DNA of 61,046 nt, taken from Mycobacteriaceae bacterium. GTDB lineage: Bacteria > Actinomycetota > Actinomycetes > Mycobacteriales > Mycobacteriaceae. Positions 49,977-59,395 of this stretch are shown here, piece by piece. Position 1 is the first letter of the stretch. Each line of letters opens with the position of its first letter. The position numbers and the translations under genes are program-made. The notes beneath the pieces were generated by a model. The model made no database searches and was not told the DNA's origin. It was given only the letters and a program-made list of their open reading frames with translations. The DNA is taken from NCBI GenBank assembly GCA_028726465.1, contig JAQYQB010000011.1, positions 1 through 61,046 on the forward strand, given 5' to 3'.

Positions 49977-52457
49977 CTAGTTACCCAGCCGGCGGGCCAG
50001 GTAACGGCCGGTCACCGACTGCGGGGAGTCCGCCACCTGGTCGGGCGTGCCGGTGGCGAGAATCTCCCCGCCGTCCTCACCGCCGCCTGGGCCTAAGTCG
50101 ATGATGTAGTCGGCATCCGCGATGAGGTTGAGGTCGTGCTCGATGACGATAACCGTCGCGCCGCGCTTGGTCAGCGCGTCGAGCACGGACACCAGCGTGC
50201 GGACATCGAGCGGGTGCAGGCCCACGCTGGGCTCGTCCAGCACGAAGACCGCGTCGCTGTGGTCGCGGTTCATCTGACTGACCAGCTTGAGGCGCTGGGC
50301 CTCCCCGCCGGACAGGGCCGGGGTCGCCTCCCCCAGCGTCAGGTAGCCCAGGCCAAGGTCATCGAGTTCCGCCAGCTTCTTGTGCACCCGCGGCAGGTCC
50401 TCCGTAAACTGCAGCGCCTCGTGGGCGGTGCGCCCGAGCAGCTCGGGCAGGCTTAGACCGTTGCGCTGGTAGCGGTTAGCCTCCGGGGCGTAGCGGCTGC
50501 CGTCGCACTCCGGGCAGACGATCTCCACGTCGGGTAGGAACTGCACGTCCAGAGTCACCTCCCCGGTCCCCTTGCACCGCGGGCACGCTAGCGAGCCGGT
50601 GTTGTAGGAAAAGTCCGAGGCGCTCAGCCCGTCCTCGCGCGCTGCCTCCACCGCGGCGTAGGCCTTGCGCAGCTCGTCCAGGACGCCGGAGTAGGTAGCC
50701 ACGGTCGAGCGGACGTTCTGGCCGATCGGGCTAGCGTCAATCAGCTGGACCCGCATGCCCTCCGGGGCTTTCAGGTCGCTGACGTGCGCGGGTAGCGCCG
50801 CCGACTGCGCCCGGGCTTGAAGGGCGGGTACGAGGGATTCCAGTAGCAGCGTGCTCTTTCCGGAGCCGGATACGCCGGTGATCGCGGTCAGCCGCCCCAG
50901 CGGGATATCCACGCTCAACGGCTTGACCGTGTGGATGGCGTCGGCCTCGAGGTGGATCGCCCCGAGTCCGAAGACCTCGTCCGCCGCGGCGGCGATTCGC
51001 GTCGGGGTGAAGTGATCGCCGGAGAGGAATTCACCCAGCAAGGAATGGGAGTCCTGGGCGACCGCGTCGGGGTGCCCCTCGGCGATGACGGTGCCGCCCT
51101 TGCTTCCGGAGCCCGGGCCGATTTCCACCAGCCAGTCCGCCTTATTGAGGATCTGTACGTCGTGGTCGACGAAGACCACCGAGTTGCCGTCGGTGAGCAG
51201 ATCCCGCATCACGCCCAGCAGGCCGTCGACGTTGACCGGGTGCAGCCCGATAGAGGGCTCGTCCAGCACATACAGGACGCCGGTGGTGCGGTTGCGCACC
51301 GCGCGGGCGAGCTGCACGCGCTGGCGCTCCCCCATGGACAGCGTGGATCCGGCCCGGTCCAAGGAGAGATACCCCAGGCCGAGCTCAACCAGGCGGCGGG
51401 CCATACCGGTGAGAGTGTCGACCAGCGCGCCTGCCATGTCCTGCATCTCCTGCGGGACCTCGGCGGGCACGCCCTGGGCCCAGGCCAGCACGTCGTCCAG
51501 GCTCATGGCGGTGACATCAGCCAGGTTGCGCTCGCCGATGCGCGGCTGCCGCGCCGCCGGACTCAACCGGGTGCCCTGGCAGTCCGGGCAGATGTCTTCC
51601 TTCAGGAAGCGGTTGACCTTCGCCAAGCGCTTCTCGGTGTCGGCGCGCTCCAGCTCCTTCGTCACGGTCAGCCGGGCATTGCGGAACGTGAAATCTAGCT
51701 CGTGCACGCCCTTCTTACTCGTAACCGTGATGTGCTTCTTTTCCTCGGGGCCGTCGAAGACAACCTGCCGTTCCCAGTCCTCGAGCTCGCTCCACGGAAC
51801 GTCGGTGCGCACGCCGAACTCCCGCGCGATGTCCGGCTGCACGTTGAAGCCGAACATCTGCCACGGAACCACCGCACCCTCGTCGATGGTTTTCGACGGA
51901 TCGGGCACGAGCGCCGCGTCATCGACCGCGCGCACCAGCGCGGTGCCCTGGCACGTAGCGCACGCGCCCGTGGAGTTAAAGGACAGCTCCTCCGCGCCCG
52001 GCGCCTTGACCTGCTCGCCGCAGGTGGGGCACATAAACGGCGTCTCCGCGGCGACATCAATGGTGGGCGCTACCCGGTGCCCGCGCGGGCAGACGTGGGA
52101 GCTCAGCCGGGAGAACATCAGGCGCACCACGTTGAGCAGCTCTGTCGAGGTACCGAAGGTGGAGCGAATCCCCGGCATCGCCGGACGCTGGCGCAGGGCC
52201 AGTGCGGCCGGGATGTGCTCGACGGAGTCTACGGCCGCGCGCGGGCTCTGCGTCATCCGCCGCCGCGTATACGTCGACAGGGCCTCGATGTACCGGCGAG
52301 AGCCCTCCGCATACAGCACACCCCGCGCCAAGGAGGACTTGCCCGAGCCGGACACGCCGGCGATGCCCACCAGCGAGTACAGGGGAATATCAACGTCCAC
52401 GGAGCGCAGGTTGTTCACCCGCGCGGCGCGGACCCGGATGCGGTCAGGGATAGTCAT
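49977..52457 (-). CDS. UvrA-like ABC excinuclease subunit (UvrA2 class)
   Basis: An 826-aa double-ABC ATPase related to UvrA. Both Walker A sites are present (GVSGSGKSS near residue 36; GVSGSGKST near 525), as are zinc-type cysteine pairs (CPTCGE, CPDCQG, CPRCKG, CPECDG). The second signature is normal (LSGGEAQR) but the first is LSMGERQR. It is over 100 residues shorter than housekeeping UvrA, probably lacking the UvrB-binding domain. Such UvrA2 proteins are linked to drug tolerance or DNA-binding antibiotic resistance. The gene stands alone at the border of the accessory region. Confidence 0.88.
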   Translation of the reverse strand: MTIPDRIRVRAARVNNLRSVDVDIPLYSLVGIAGVSGSGKSSLARGVLYAEGSRRYIEALSTYTRRRMTQSPRAAVDSVEHIPAALALRQRPAMPGIRSTFGTSTELLNVVRLMFSRLSSHVCPRGHRVAPTIDVAAETPFMCPTCGEQVKAPGAEELSFNSTGACATCQGTALVRAVDDAALVPDPSKTIDEGAVVPWQMFGFNVQPDIAREFGVRTDVPWSELEDWERQVVFDGPEEKKHITVTSKKGVHELDFTFRNARLTVTKELERADTEKRLAKVNRFLKEDICPDCQGTRLSPAARQPRIGERNLADVTAMSLDDVLAWAQGVPAEVPQEMQDMAGALVDTLTGMARRLVELGLGYLSLDRAGSTLSMGERQRVQLARAVRNRTTGVLYVLDEPSIGLHPVNVDGLLGVMRDLLTDGNSVVFVDHDVQILNKADWLVEIGPGSGSKGGTVIAEGHPDAVAQDSHSLLGEFLSGDHFTPTRIAAAADEVFGLGAIHLEADAIHTVKPLSVDIPLGRLTAITGVSGSGKSTLLLESLVPALQARAQSAALPAHVSDLKAPEGMRVQLIDASPIGQNVRSTVATYSGVLDELRKAYAAVEAAREDGLSASDFSYNTGSLACPRCKGTGEVTLDVQFLPDVEIVCPECDGSRYAPEANRYQRNGLSLPELLGRTAHEALQFTEDLPRVHKKLAELDDLGLGYLTLGEATPALSGGEAQRLKLVSQMNRDHSDAVFVLDEPSVGLHPLDVRTLVSVLDALTKRGATVIVIEHDLNLIADADYIIDLGPGGGEDGGEILATGTPDQVADSPQSVTGRYLARRLGN

Positions 52458-52514
52458 AGCTTCACCGTACCCCGGCCAGGAAAGCCCCTCCGCGTCTGTT
52501 TTCCGTCTCGGTGC

Positions 52515-52930
52515 TTAACGATGCCCCACAGCCGGCCACGGTTTCACCGGCGAAGCAGACCGGTCCGTCGAAACATAAAGAGCGGAATGCGTACAATTTG
52601 CAAGAACCCTACGCACCGACTGCGGAGGAGAAGCTTGGCTCACCAGCCCGTCTGTTTTAAGTTCGGCCATGATAACGTCAACCGGCTGCACGTCGAGGTG
52701 CTGCGGGTCCATGAGGGTGCAGCCTATGCGAATGTCGAACTTCTCAAACGGAACACCGTGCAACAGCATGTTCGTGCGTAACAGCGCGTGGTTGGTCGGG
52801 TTGATTTCCTGGCCGTACAGGCCGTCCTCGATGTTGTCGATACCGAGGTGTTTGGCAAACCGGAACAGCAAAGCCCCGGAACCGGTACATGAGTCGCACA
52901 AGCCTACGGATTGGATACAAGAGTGGAGCG
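52515..52930 (-). pseudogene. remnant of a type I methylase gene (hsdM)
   Basis: A minus-strand frame (52515-52901, readable up to about 52930) contains DSCTGSGALLFRFAKHLG (degraded from DPTCGSGSLL), LYGQEINPTN and KFDIRIGCTLMDPQHLD, a stretch typical of HsdM around the SAM site. The catalytic NPPY/F motif that should follow is missing; the frame ends in unrelated sequence. It is a different subtype from the intact HsdM at 54467-55876 (DPACGTFG), so it is the trace of an earlier system. The flanks 52458-52514 and 52931-53105 have no intact gene. Confidence 0.72.
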
Positions 52931-53105
52931 AAGCCTGCCGTCACTTATCGGGGTTTACCAGGAGGAAAACGGCAACAAGGATACCCATCTAGCGCCGGAT
53001 GGAGCTACCACGTAGCGCAGACGCTTCGGCCCCGGAAGAACTGCCGGGCATACTGAACCGTTGTGTCACCGCCGCCAAAGGATGCGCCAAAAGGTTCTGA
53101 TAGCG

Positions 53106-54467
53106 CTAAAAACTGTCGATATTCCTCTTCTTCACTGGAGAAGTCAAAGCAAGCTGTCCTCTTAATGCCGCCGAAACGAGCAAGCATCTAGATTCAACGA
53201 GCTTGTTTCGTGATCCCTCCGCTAGAGCCTCAACGTTTGAATGAATGTCGAGATTAAGGTCAATGAGACGCAAGATTTCCTTTTGCTCTTGGATACTCGG
53301 TAGTTCATAGGGGAACGCCTTAATTACCTTTTGAGAGATATTTGGTTGAGCGCCACCTTTACCTAATGCAATGAACTTAATTCGATTTGCCCGTAGGTAA
53401 AAAAAGAGGAACCGCTCAAGTGTGTGCTCCGCACTCCTCGCGACGGCTATTGCCTGGTTGGTCGCAGCGTCCATAGCAAGAATGCCGACCTTACCGATGG
53501 TGGCGCCGTACATCGCGATGGCGACGGATCCCTTGGGGAAAACCTTCGCACTTGAGTTCTTAATAGCAAGCTCGGTGATACGCTCCTCCGTCTCGGAGAT
53601 TACGCCATCCGGCAATTCTCCGGACTTTACCCATGGAATGTCCCCGGTATAGTAATCCGGGTTCTTTCGAGATGGTGTACCACCGGAAGACCATTTAAAG
53701 GATTCACCAAGGGTTGTGGATATCCAATCCTCTCGACGGACGCCGCGTTGGTTGCGCCATTCTTCAGTGAGCTGGCCCCGAATCGCCGCCTCTAAGAGGC
53801 TCTCAGTTCGACGATCAGCCCCCTCCAAGAACACTTCGATACGGTCGACTGCCTTGTCGATCCTCTGCAGGTTCTCCGCAAGCTTTTCGATGATTCCTTG
53901 TTGCTCTTCAAGCGGAGGAAGGGGAAATGGAAATTGCTCCAGAAACCACTTAGGGACTCTTTGTTGGCCTACTGCACCTGCCATAACTTCTTTTGCTTGA
54001 GCTCGAAACGTGTGTTGTCGGACAAAGGCATGTAAGAACCTAGAGTTGAGAGCAGGCGATGGCCTAAGAACGAAAAACTCTGTCGAGCCATATCCGAGCC
54101 CATTAAGCAGATCAGGGACGATTGCAGATTTACCGTTCTCCATACACGGTGTGATCTTGGCGAAAAGGACATCGCCGGTTTGAAAAGATGTATAGCCTTT
54201 AGCGACTTGTTGCAGCTTTCTAAAATCAGGGTCTTCGATCTGCCCCGTCACATCTGATACCGCGGCCATTGGTACAAAGGTTACATCTGTTTCGACAGGA
54301 ACAGACGAAATATTGTCTCTAGAAGGGTTCACTTTGCAGGCCGAACCGAGCCGAACCCATTTCCAGTGTTTAGGGATCGGGTACGGTTGTTCTTCTTTGG
54401 GGATGAGCGCCTCGTCAGGGATACCGTCGAAGTCCTCGACCAGAGGGAGGGATTTCATTCGTGCCAT
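53106..54467 (-). CDS. hsdS: type I restriction enzyme specificity subunit
   Basis: HsdS chooses the DNA sequence recognised by the methylase and nuclease. The 453-aa protein has two target-recognition domains (about residues 30-185 and 245-395). Each is followed by a conserved coiled coil: LPPLEEQQGIIEKLAENLQR and LPSIQEQKEILRLIDLNLD. The repeated segment LLEAAIRGQLTEEW / LLVSAALRGQL ends each half. The second domain begins WSSGGTPSRKNPDYYTGDIPW, a common HsdS fold. Its ATG overlaps the hsdM stop by one base. The recognition site cannot be predicted. Confidence 0.92.
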   Translation of the reverse strand: MARMKSLPLVEDFDGIPDEALIPKEEQPYPIPKHWKWVRLGSACKVNPSRDNISSVPVETDVTFVPMAAVSDVTGQIEDPDFRKLQQVAKGYTSFQTGDVLFAKITPCMENGKSAIVPDLLNGLGYGSTEFFVLRPSPALNSRFLHAFVRQHTFRAQAKEVMAGAVGQQRVPKWFLEQFPFPLPPLEEQQGIIEKLAENLQRIDKAVDRIEVFLEGADRRTESLLEAAIRGQLTEEWRNQRGVRREDWISTTLGESFKWSSGGTPSRKNPDYYTGDIPWVKSGELPDGVISETEERITELAIKNSSAKVFPKGSVAIAMYGATIGKVGILAMDAATNQAIAVARSAEHTLERFLFFYLRANRIKFIALGKGGAQPNISQKVIKAFPYELPSIQEQKEILRLIDLNLDIHSNVEALAEGSRNKLVESRCLLVSAALRGQLALTSPVKKRNIDSF

Positions 54468-55876
54468 CAGACTTCCTCACCGTCTTGGAGATCGGCAGCA
54501 AGGGAGCGGAGCAGGCCAAGAGCTTCCTCGAGGAGGTCTGCCGCTTCGTTGATCTGCTCGGCAGGGTCGTAGGAAGCCCAATCGATCTGTTCAGCTTCCT
54601 CCTGAACCAGACCAATATCGAGCGTGTCGTCCTTGTCTCGAATCTCCTCTCGGCTGAAACGAGTCCACCGTTCATCCTCAATGCTCGCCCGGTCGGGAGC
54701 GGTGTAGACGGCTTCGAAACTAGCGAAGTGCTCTGTTGCTAGCGGGTTCCGCTTACCAAATGAAGGCATGTTGGTACGCAAATCGTAGTACCAAACCTCT
54801 TTGGTATTGCCGTTATCGGTGCGACCTCGTTCGAAGAAGAGAACATTGGTTTTTACGCCTTGGGCATAGAAAATTCCTGTTGGCAGGCGCAAGATGGTGT
54901 GCAAATTGCACTTATCCATCAGGTCTTCACGAATCCTGCGGCCGTCTCCGTCAGCAAACAAAACGTTGTCCGGCAAAACGACTGCAGCGCGCCCACCTGG
55001 TTTAAGACTGCGGTAGATGTGCTGCAAAAAGTTCAGCTGCTTGTTCGACGTTGGGAAAGTAAGGTCATCGCGAGTGGCGCGTTCACCACCACGCTTCGTT
55101 CCAAACGGCGGGTTGGTAAGTACAACATCGTAGCCCTTGACATCCTTTCCCAACGGGGACAGGGTGTCGCCCAACAAAATAGGTGCTTCAATCCCGTGCA
55201 GCATCGCGTTCATCAGCGCAAGCCTATGCGTATCGCGGACGAGCTCAACTCCAGTGAAAGCTTCCTTGACCTCAAAATTGGCTTCGATTTCACTGAGGTC
55301 AAAGAAGTCGGCAGTTTGTTGTCTCACGTGCTCACTGGCCGCGATCATGAACCCAAAAGTTCCACAAGCGGGATCGTTACAGCGCTCTCCGGGCTGGGGG
55401 TTGACGAGTCGGACCATGACGTCAATGAGTACGCGGGGCGTAAAGTACTGACCAGCCCCGGATTTCTTCTCATTAGCGTTCTTCTCGAGTAGACCTTCAT
55501 AGAGATTACCGAGGCCCTCCTCGCGCGCAGAAAACCAGTCGAGCTCATCAATGGACGAGATAATCTTCTCGAGGTTCTTCGGCTCGTCGATGGTCGTCGA
55601 CGCCCCAGTGTAGATCTGTCGAACCGGCCCACGTGCTTCTTCGCCTAGGCGCTGGAGCAAGTCTCGGTAGTAGTGCTTCAGGTCAACACCTGATTTTGCC
55701 CGCAGCACATCCCAGCGGTATTCAACAGGAATTCCCACCTCCGCACCGGTTTCCTTCGCCATCTTCAAAAAGAGGATGTAGGTCAGCTCAGTAACGTACT
55801 CGTGGTATGTGATTCCGTCATCACGAAGCACATTCGAGAGGTTCCAGAGCTTGGCGACAATTTCTTTGTTATTCAC
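54467..55876 (-). CDS. hsdM: type I DNA methyltransferase subunit
   Basis: HsdM methylates adenine in the sequence selected by HsdS and so protects the host. The 469-aa protein has an N-terminal helical HsdM_N domain (1-130), the SAM motif DPACGTFGFMIAASEHV near residue 171 and the catalytic TNPPFGTKRGG near residue 256. All expected motifs are intact. It overlaps hsdR by 4 bp on one side and hsdS by 1 bp on the other. Codon use has lower GC than the flanking core genes. Confidence 0.94.
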   Translation of the reverse strand: MNNKEIVAKLWNLSNVLRDDGITYHEYVTELTYILFLKMAKETGAEVGIPVEYRWDVLRAKSGVDLKHYYRDLLQRLGEEARGPVRQIYTGASTTIDEPKNLEKIISSIDELDWFSAREEGLGNLYEGLLEKNANEKKSGAGQYFTPRVLIDVMVRLVNPQPGERCNDPACGTFGFMIAASEHVRQQTADFFDLSEIEANFEVKEAFTGVELVRDTHRLALMNAMLHGIEAPILLGDTLSPLGKDVKGYDVVLTNPPFGTKRGGERATRDDLTFPTSNKQLNFLQHIYRSLKPGGRAAVVLPDNVLFADGDGRRIREDLMDKCNLHTILRLPTGIFYAQGVKTNVLFFERGRTDNGNTKEVWYYDLRTNMPSFGKRNPLATEHFASFEAVYTAPDRASIEDERWTRFSREEIRDKDDTLDIGLVQEEAEQIDWASYDPAEQINEAADLLEEALGLLRSLAADLQDGEEV

Positions 55877-58800
55877 GCGATACTCTCTTCAGTTTCGTAA
55901 AGATATTTGTTGAACTCATTGATCACGCTGTCGAGGTTACCTCCGAAAGCGATATCGACACGGGTAAAACCTCCTTGCTGCCGGAACCGAGGGTCTTCAT
56001 CAAACACCTCAGGCGTAAGAAGGAGCTCGTTCTCCAGATACTGCTCAACTCGCGATAGCCACCCAAGCTCTACCTTGGAAAAGCTATGCCCAGCTTTGAG
56101 CTTGCTGACCGCGTTTCTAACGCGTTCTTCGTGGCTGACCAGTGGTGAGCCGAGTGCGTATCGTCGGACAAGTGAGATGATGTCGGCAGCGATCTCTTTG
56201 TTGGACAACTGAGATACGGCACTCGATAGCTTCTGCTCAGTAAACCCTTCACGATCGAGGGCAAGTTTCAGCGACTTCAACTGCCCGCGGGTCAAATCAG
56301 CCGGGCGTGTACAGATGATGTTGAGTGCGGCGATTTCATTGGTGTTGTTCTTGATGAATTGGGTGAATTCATCAAGGTAGTCACCTGGTGAGGCACTGTC
56401 ACCGAAATCTCGTGTATGGGTGAGGAGTTCATCGGGTTGGTGCGAGATCACCACGCGACGTGGCTCGCCGAGCGTGGTGGAATCCAGGTAGGCGAACAGT
56501 TCCGCATGGTCATGCACCCACGCAGCAGCGTCAGCGGGTGAAAGCTGCTTGAGCTGGTCGATAACCGTCGACATCGACTGCCCACCAGCAAGGTCGGTGA
56601 CCTGCTCGGCGGCTGCTGCTTTCATACGCTGCTTGCGACGCTGAAGCTTAGCCACGATTTGCTCAATAACTGATTTCTGGGAGTCTTCGTCGTCAATGAC
56701 GGTGAGGCCTTCGAGCAGATCGGTGAAGCGGGTGTTGGGATTGACCACAACTGGTTTCATCGTGTTGACCTGCTCGAGAGCATCGTAGACCCCGACTGGA
56801 TCGTAGATATCGAACTTGTCCTTGTCGATTTCCGAGCACAACCGTGTGGCACGACCTAGCATCTGTTCAAACAGGATGCGAGACTTCACTCGCCGCATGA
56901 ACACCAATGACGTAATGGATGGCACATCAATGCCGGTGGTCAGTAGGTCAACGGTAACGACAATCGACGGGTAGCGTTCATTCTTGAAGCGCTTGATCGC
57001 TTCCTGAATCTTCTTCTTGTTACCGCCCGCTACACTGCCGGTGATCTTCATGATCGCTTCCGGCTCGACACCACTGGCCGCATAGATTTCCTTCAAAATC
57101 GCCACGATCATGTCCGCATGCGCGTCATCAACAGCGTAGATGAGTGCCTTGCCGAATTGATCGGGTGAGCTCGGGTCGAGATCACGAGCAATCTCGGCCA
57201 AGACGGTTCGGTTGAATTCCTCAGTGATGACCTGCCGATTGAACTGTTCAACATCGAAGGTCACCTCATCAGCGAGTTCCTCGCTGTTGGTGATTTCACC
57301 GGTCTGCGGATCGTAAATCGGCAGTGTCTCGCCTTTACCAAAGGAAATCCCGTCCGTAGACAGCTTCGTGGTCAGTCGATGTGGCGCATCATGGTCGACC
57401 AACCAACCATCCATGACAGCTTCCCGATAAGAGTAGGTGTAGACCGGTGTTCCGAAAATCTCTGTGGTGTGCAACGCAGGCGTCGCCGTCAATGCAATTT
57501 TGAACGCATCGAAGTAGTCAATCAGATTGCGGTAGGCCGATTGATAGTCGAACTGGTCACGGTAGAGCACTTCATCATCAGTCATCTCCTTGTCGAGGAG
57601 GTAGCCTCGGTGTGCTTCGTCAACGATGATTAAGTCGTAATCCGTGACTGCGGGCACGACCTGATCATCGGGATAGAAAACCCGTTTGACCATTGCTTGG
57701 ACTGTTGAAACCCGGACTTTCGTCTCCGTATCGATCTCAAGGTCTTCTAGGCCCTTGATGTCATAGAGTTGGTCGAGGCTCATCAGCTCTTCAAGTTTGA
57801 CATCTTGAAATGCATCGAGTGCCTGCTCACCGAGAGCCGTCCGATCTACAAGGAACAGAATCCTCCTAAAACGCTTGGCTTTCAGGAAACGGTAGATCAT
57901 CCCGAGAACGGTGCGGGTTTTACCAGTACCCGTTGCCATTGCGAGCAAAGCGTGGCTCTGCCCATCCGACACGGCTTTTTCTGCGGCGTGAATCGCAGCA
58001 GCCTGATAATCACGCAGGTTCAGGCCACTAGGGTCGGTCAGGAGATCATCACTGTAGGAAGCGAGCCTATGGTCCGCTTTGTCACTGTCTGCGTCCAAGA
58101 TGGCTTGGAGCCCTTCGGGGCTCGGCCAGCCGTGGAGAGCACGAGGAGCGTTCAACGCACTGCGAACATCGAGGAACCACACGCCCGATTTCGTCTTGAG
58201 CTGATCGAGGTAGGGGCGCGCATTGGTGGCGAAGATAAACGGAACCCGGTAGCCGCCCCAGTGGCCAAGCGTCAGATCGTAATGCTCAGGCTTAATGAGC
58301 CGGGCATAATCCTTAGCTTGGTAATCAAGCACGGACGGGATGTCCACATGGTCAGCCTTAGCCTCGATTACCGCTACCAGAGCCTCCCCGATGAACAGCG
58401 CGTAATCTGCTCGTCCGCTTCTTCCCACCGTCGAATTGGTAGGCCACTCAGCAATCGCAAGATTACGTCCTGCCTCCGGCCGCGTCCCACGCGCATAGCG
58501 AAGTCGCTCGGTATCTGCTTCCCACCCAGCGTTTCGAAGCTGCTCATCAATCATGAGCCTGGTTTCAGCCTCTGTACGTGGTCTTTGATTCGCTGCACGA
58601 GACGCACGCGATACCCGTTCACGCTTGCTAACTGGAGTTGACTTCTCGGCCTTGTTCTCGTCGTCTCGTTTGAGCCTAGCTTCCTTGTCTTCCAGCAGCT
58701 CGATGGGTTCTTCAACAAACGATGTCAGGGAATAAGTCGGAATCCGAAGATGAAGTGGCCCATACGTGTGCGCAAACCAGCCAGCCACGGAATGAACCAT

Positions 58801-59124
58801 AGGAAGAAACTGCGCCGCAGACTCTTCATCGCCCCACCCTTCGTGGGCTGCCTTGTTTCGTGCCTTTCGCACTAGATGTAGAACATCGACTACATCTTTT
58901 GGAAGGAGTCCTTCTCTTTCAAGGGTGTCAATTCGCTTTACCGCAGAGTTATCAAAAGGTTCTCGAACCCCATCAAACTTGTACATCATCGACACGATCG
59001 ACTCACAAAGCATGCCAAGCTTAATCAAAGCCGAATTAGGATCAGACTGCCGATAAGCCTCAGCCAAGCTACCCAGGTTTGCTAACGAAGGAAACGAGTC
59101 TTCAAGAAACGCAAAGTTTTTCAT
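55873..59124 (-). CDS. hsdR: type I restriction endonuclease subunit
   Basis: HsdR translocates and cuts unmodified DNA. The 1083-aa protein starts with a DUF4145-like helical region (1-120). Next come the nuclease domain with VAVIEAKADHVD (ExK near residue 253), the helicase Walker A LLAMATGTGKTRTVLG near 390 and the DEAH box IIVDEAHRGYLL near 498. The second helicase half holds SIVVTVDLLTTGID and MLGRATRLC, followed by a long C-terminal region. The ATG shares bases with the preceding regulator stop (TAATG). All key motifs look intact, so the system should be active. Confidence 0.94.
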   Translation of the reverse strand: MKNFAFLEDSFPSLANLGSLAEAYRQSDPNSALIKLGMLCESIVSMMYKFDGVREPFDNSAVKRIDTLEREGLLPKDVVDVLHLVRKARNKAAHEGWGDEESAAQFLPMVHSVAGWFAHTYGPLHLRIPTYSLTSFVEEPIELLEDKEARLKRDDENKAEKSTPVSKRERVSRASRAANQRPRTEAETRLMIDEQLRNAGWEADTERLRYARGTRPEAGRNLAIAEWPTNSTVGRSGRADYALFIGEALVAVIEAKADHVDIPSVLDYQAKDYARLIKPEHYDLTLGHWGGYRVPFIFATNARPYLDQLKTKSGVWFLDVRSALNAPRALHGWPSPEGLQAILDADSDKADHRLASYSDDLLTDPSGLNLRDYQAAAIHAAEKAVSDGQSHALLAMATGTGKTRTVLGMIYRFLKAKRFRRILFLVDRTALGEQALDAFQDVKLEELMSLDQLYDIKGLEDLEIDTETKVRVSTVQAMVKRVFYPDDQVVPAVTDYDLIIVDEAHRGYLLDKEMTDDEVLYRDQFDYQSAYRNLIDYFDAFKIALTATPALHTTEIFGTPVYTYSYREAVMDGWLVDHDAPHRLTTKLSTDGISFGKGETLPIYDPQTGEITNSEELADEVTFDVEQFNRQVITEEFNRTVLAEIARDLDPSSPDQFGKALIYAVDDAHADMIVAILKEIYAASGVEPEAIMKITGSVAGGNKKKIQEAIKRFKNERYPSIVVTVDLLTTGIDVPSITSLVFMRRVKSRILFEQMLGRATRLCSEIDKDKFDIYDPVGVYDALEQVNTMKPVVVNPNTRFTDLLEGLTVIDDEDSQKSVIEQIVAKLQRRKQRMKAAAAEQVTDLAGGQSMSTVIDQLKQLSPADAAAWVHDHAELFAYLDSTTLGEPRRVVISHQPDELLTHTRDFGDSASPGDYLDEFTQFIKNNTNEIAALNIICTRPADLTRGQLKSLKLALDREGFTEQKLSSAVSQLSNKEIAADIISLVRRYALGSPLVSHEERVRNAVSKLKAGHSFSKVELGWLSRVEQYLENELLLTPEVFDEDPRFRQQGGFTRVDIAFGGNLDSVINEFNKYLYETEESIA

Positions 59125-59327
59125 TATTCGCTCACTAACTCCCGTTCACAGATATCGGCAATGCCGCAGTTAGGTGCTTCGCAGATCCGTATCAAAGTAT
59201 CGGTTTGCAGGTTGGCCTCTTTGCTTAGTTTTGTGATGGAGCTGGAGCTCAAACCAGCCGCTACCCGAAGGCCTTGTTTACGCCAACGGTGTGCTCTAAG
59301 GATTTGCCAAAATTTATCGTAGTACAT
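59124..59327 (-). CDS. XRE-type regulator at the head of the restriction operon
   Basis: A 67-aa Cro/cI helix-turn-helix protein of the YozG-like group: YDKFWQILRAHRWRKQGLR, then AAGLSSSSITKLSKEANLQTDT in two blocks and RICEAPNCGIADICE. Most of the protein is the DNA-binding domain. It overlaps hsdR by one base (TAATG) and is therefore the first cistron. By analogy with controller proteins it may limit nuclease expression until the methylase has accumulated. In most relatives the turn after LLRICKAL is conserved; here it reads RICEAP, so some drift is possible. Confidence 0.78.
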   Translation of the reverse strand: MYYDKFWQILRAHRWRKQGLRVAAGLSSSSITKLSKEANLQTDTLIRICEAPNCGIADICERELVSE

Positions 59328-59395
59328 TTTCGAGCTAGGATCCGGTAGAATTCCTTAGGTTTTTAGGTCTAGGTGACGTGAGTATTGCCCGTTGA

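Noticed and set aside
53005..53187. 60-codon frame overlapping the end of hsdS
   Set aside because: It lies in another frame over the hsdS 3' end, with no ribosome binding site or family match.
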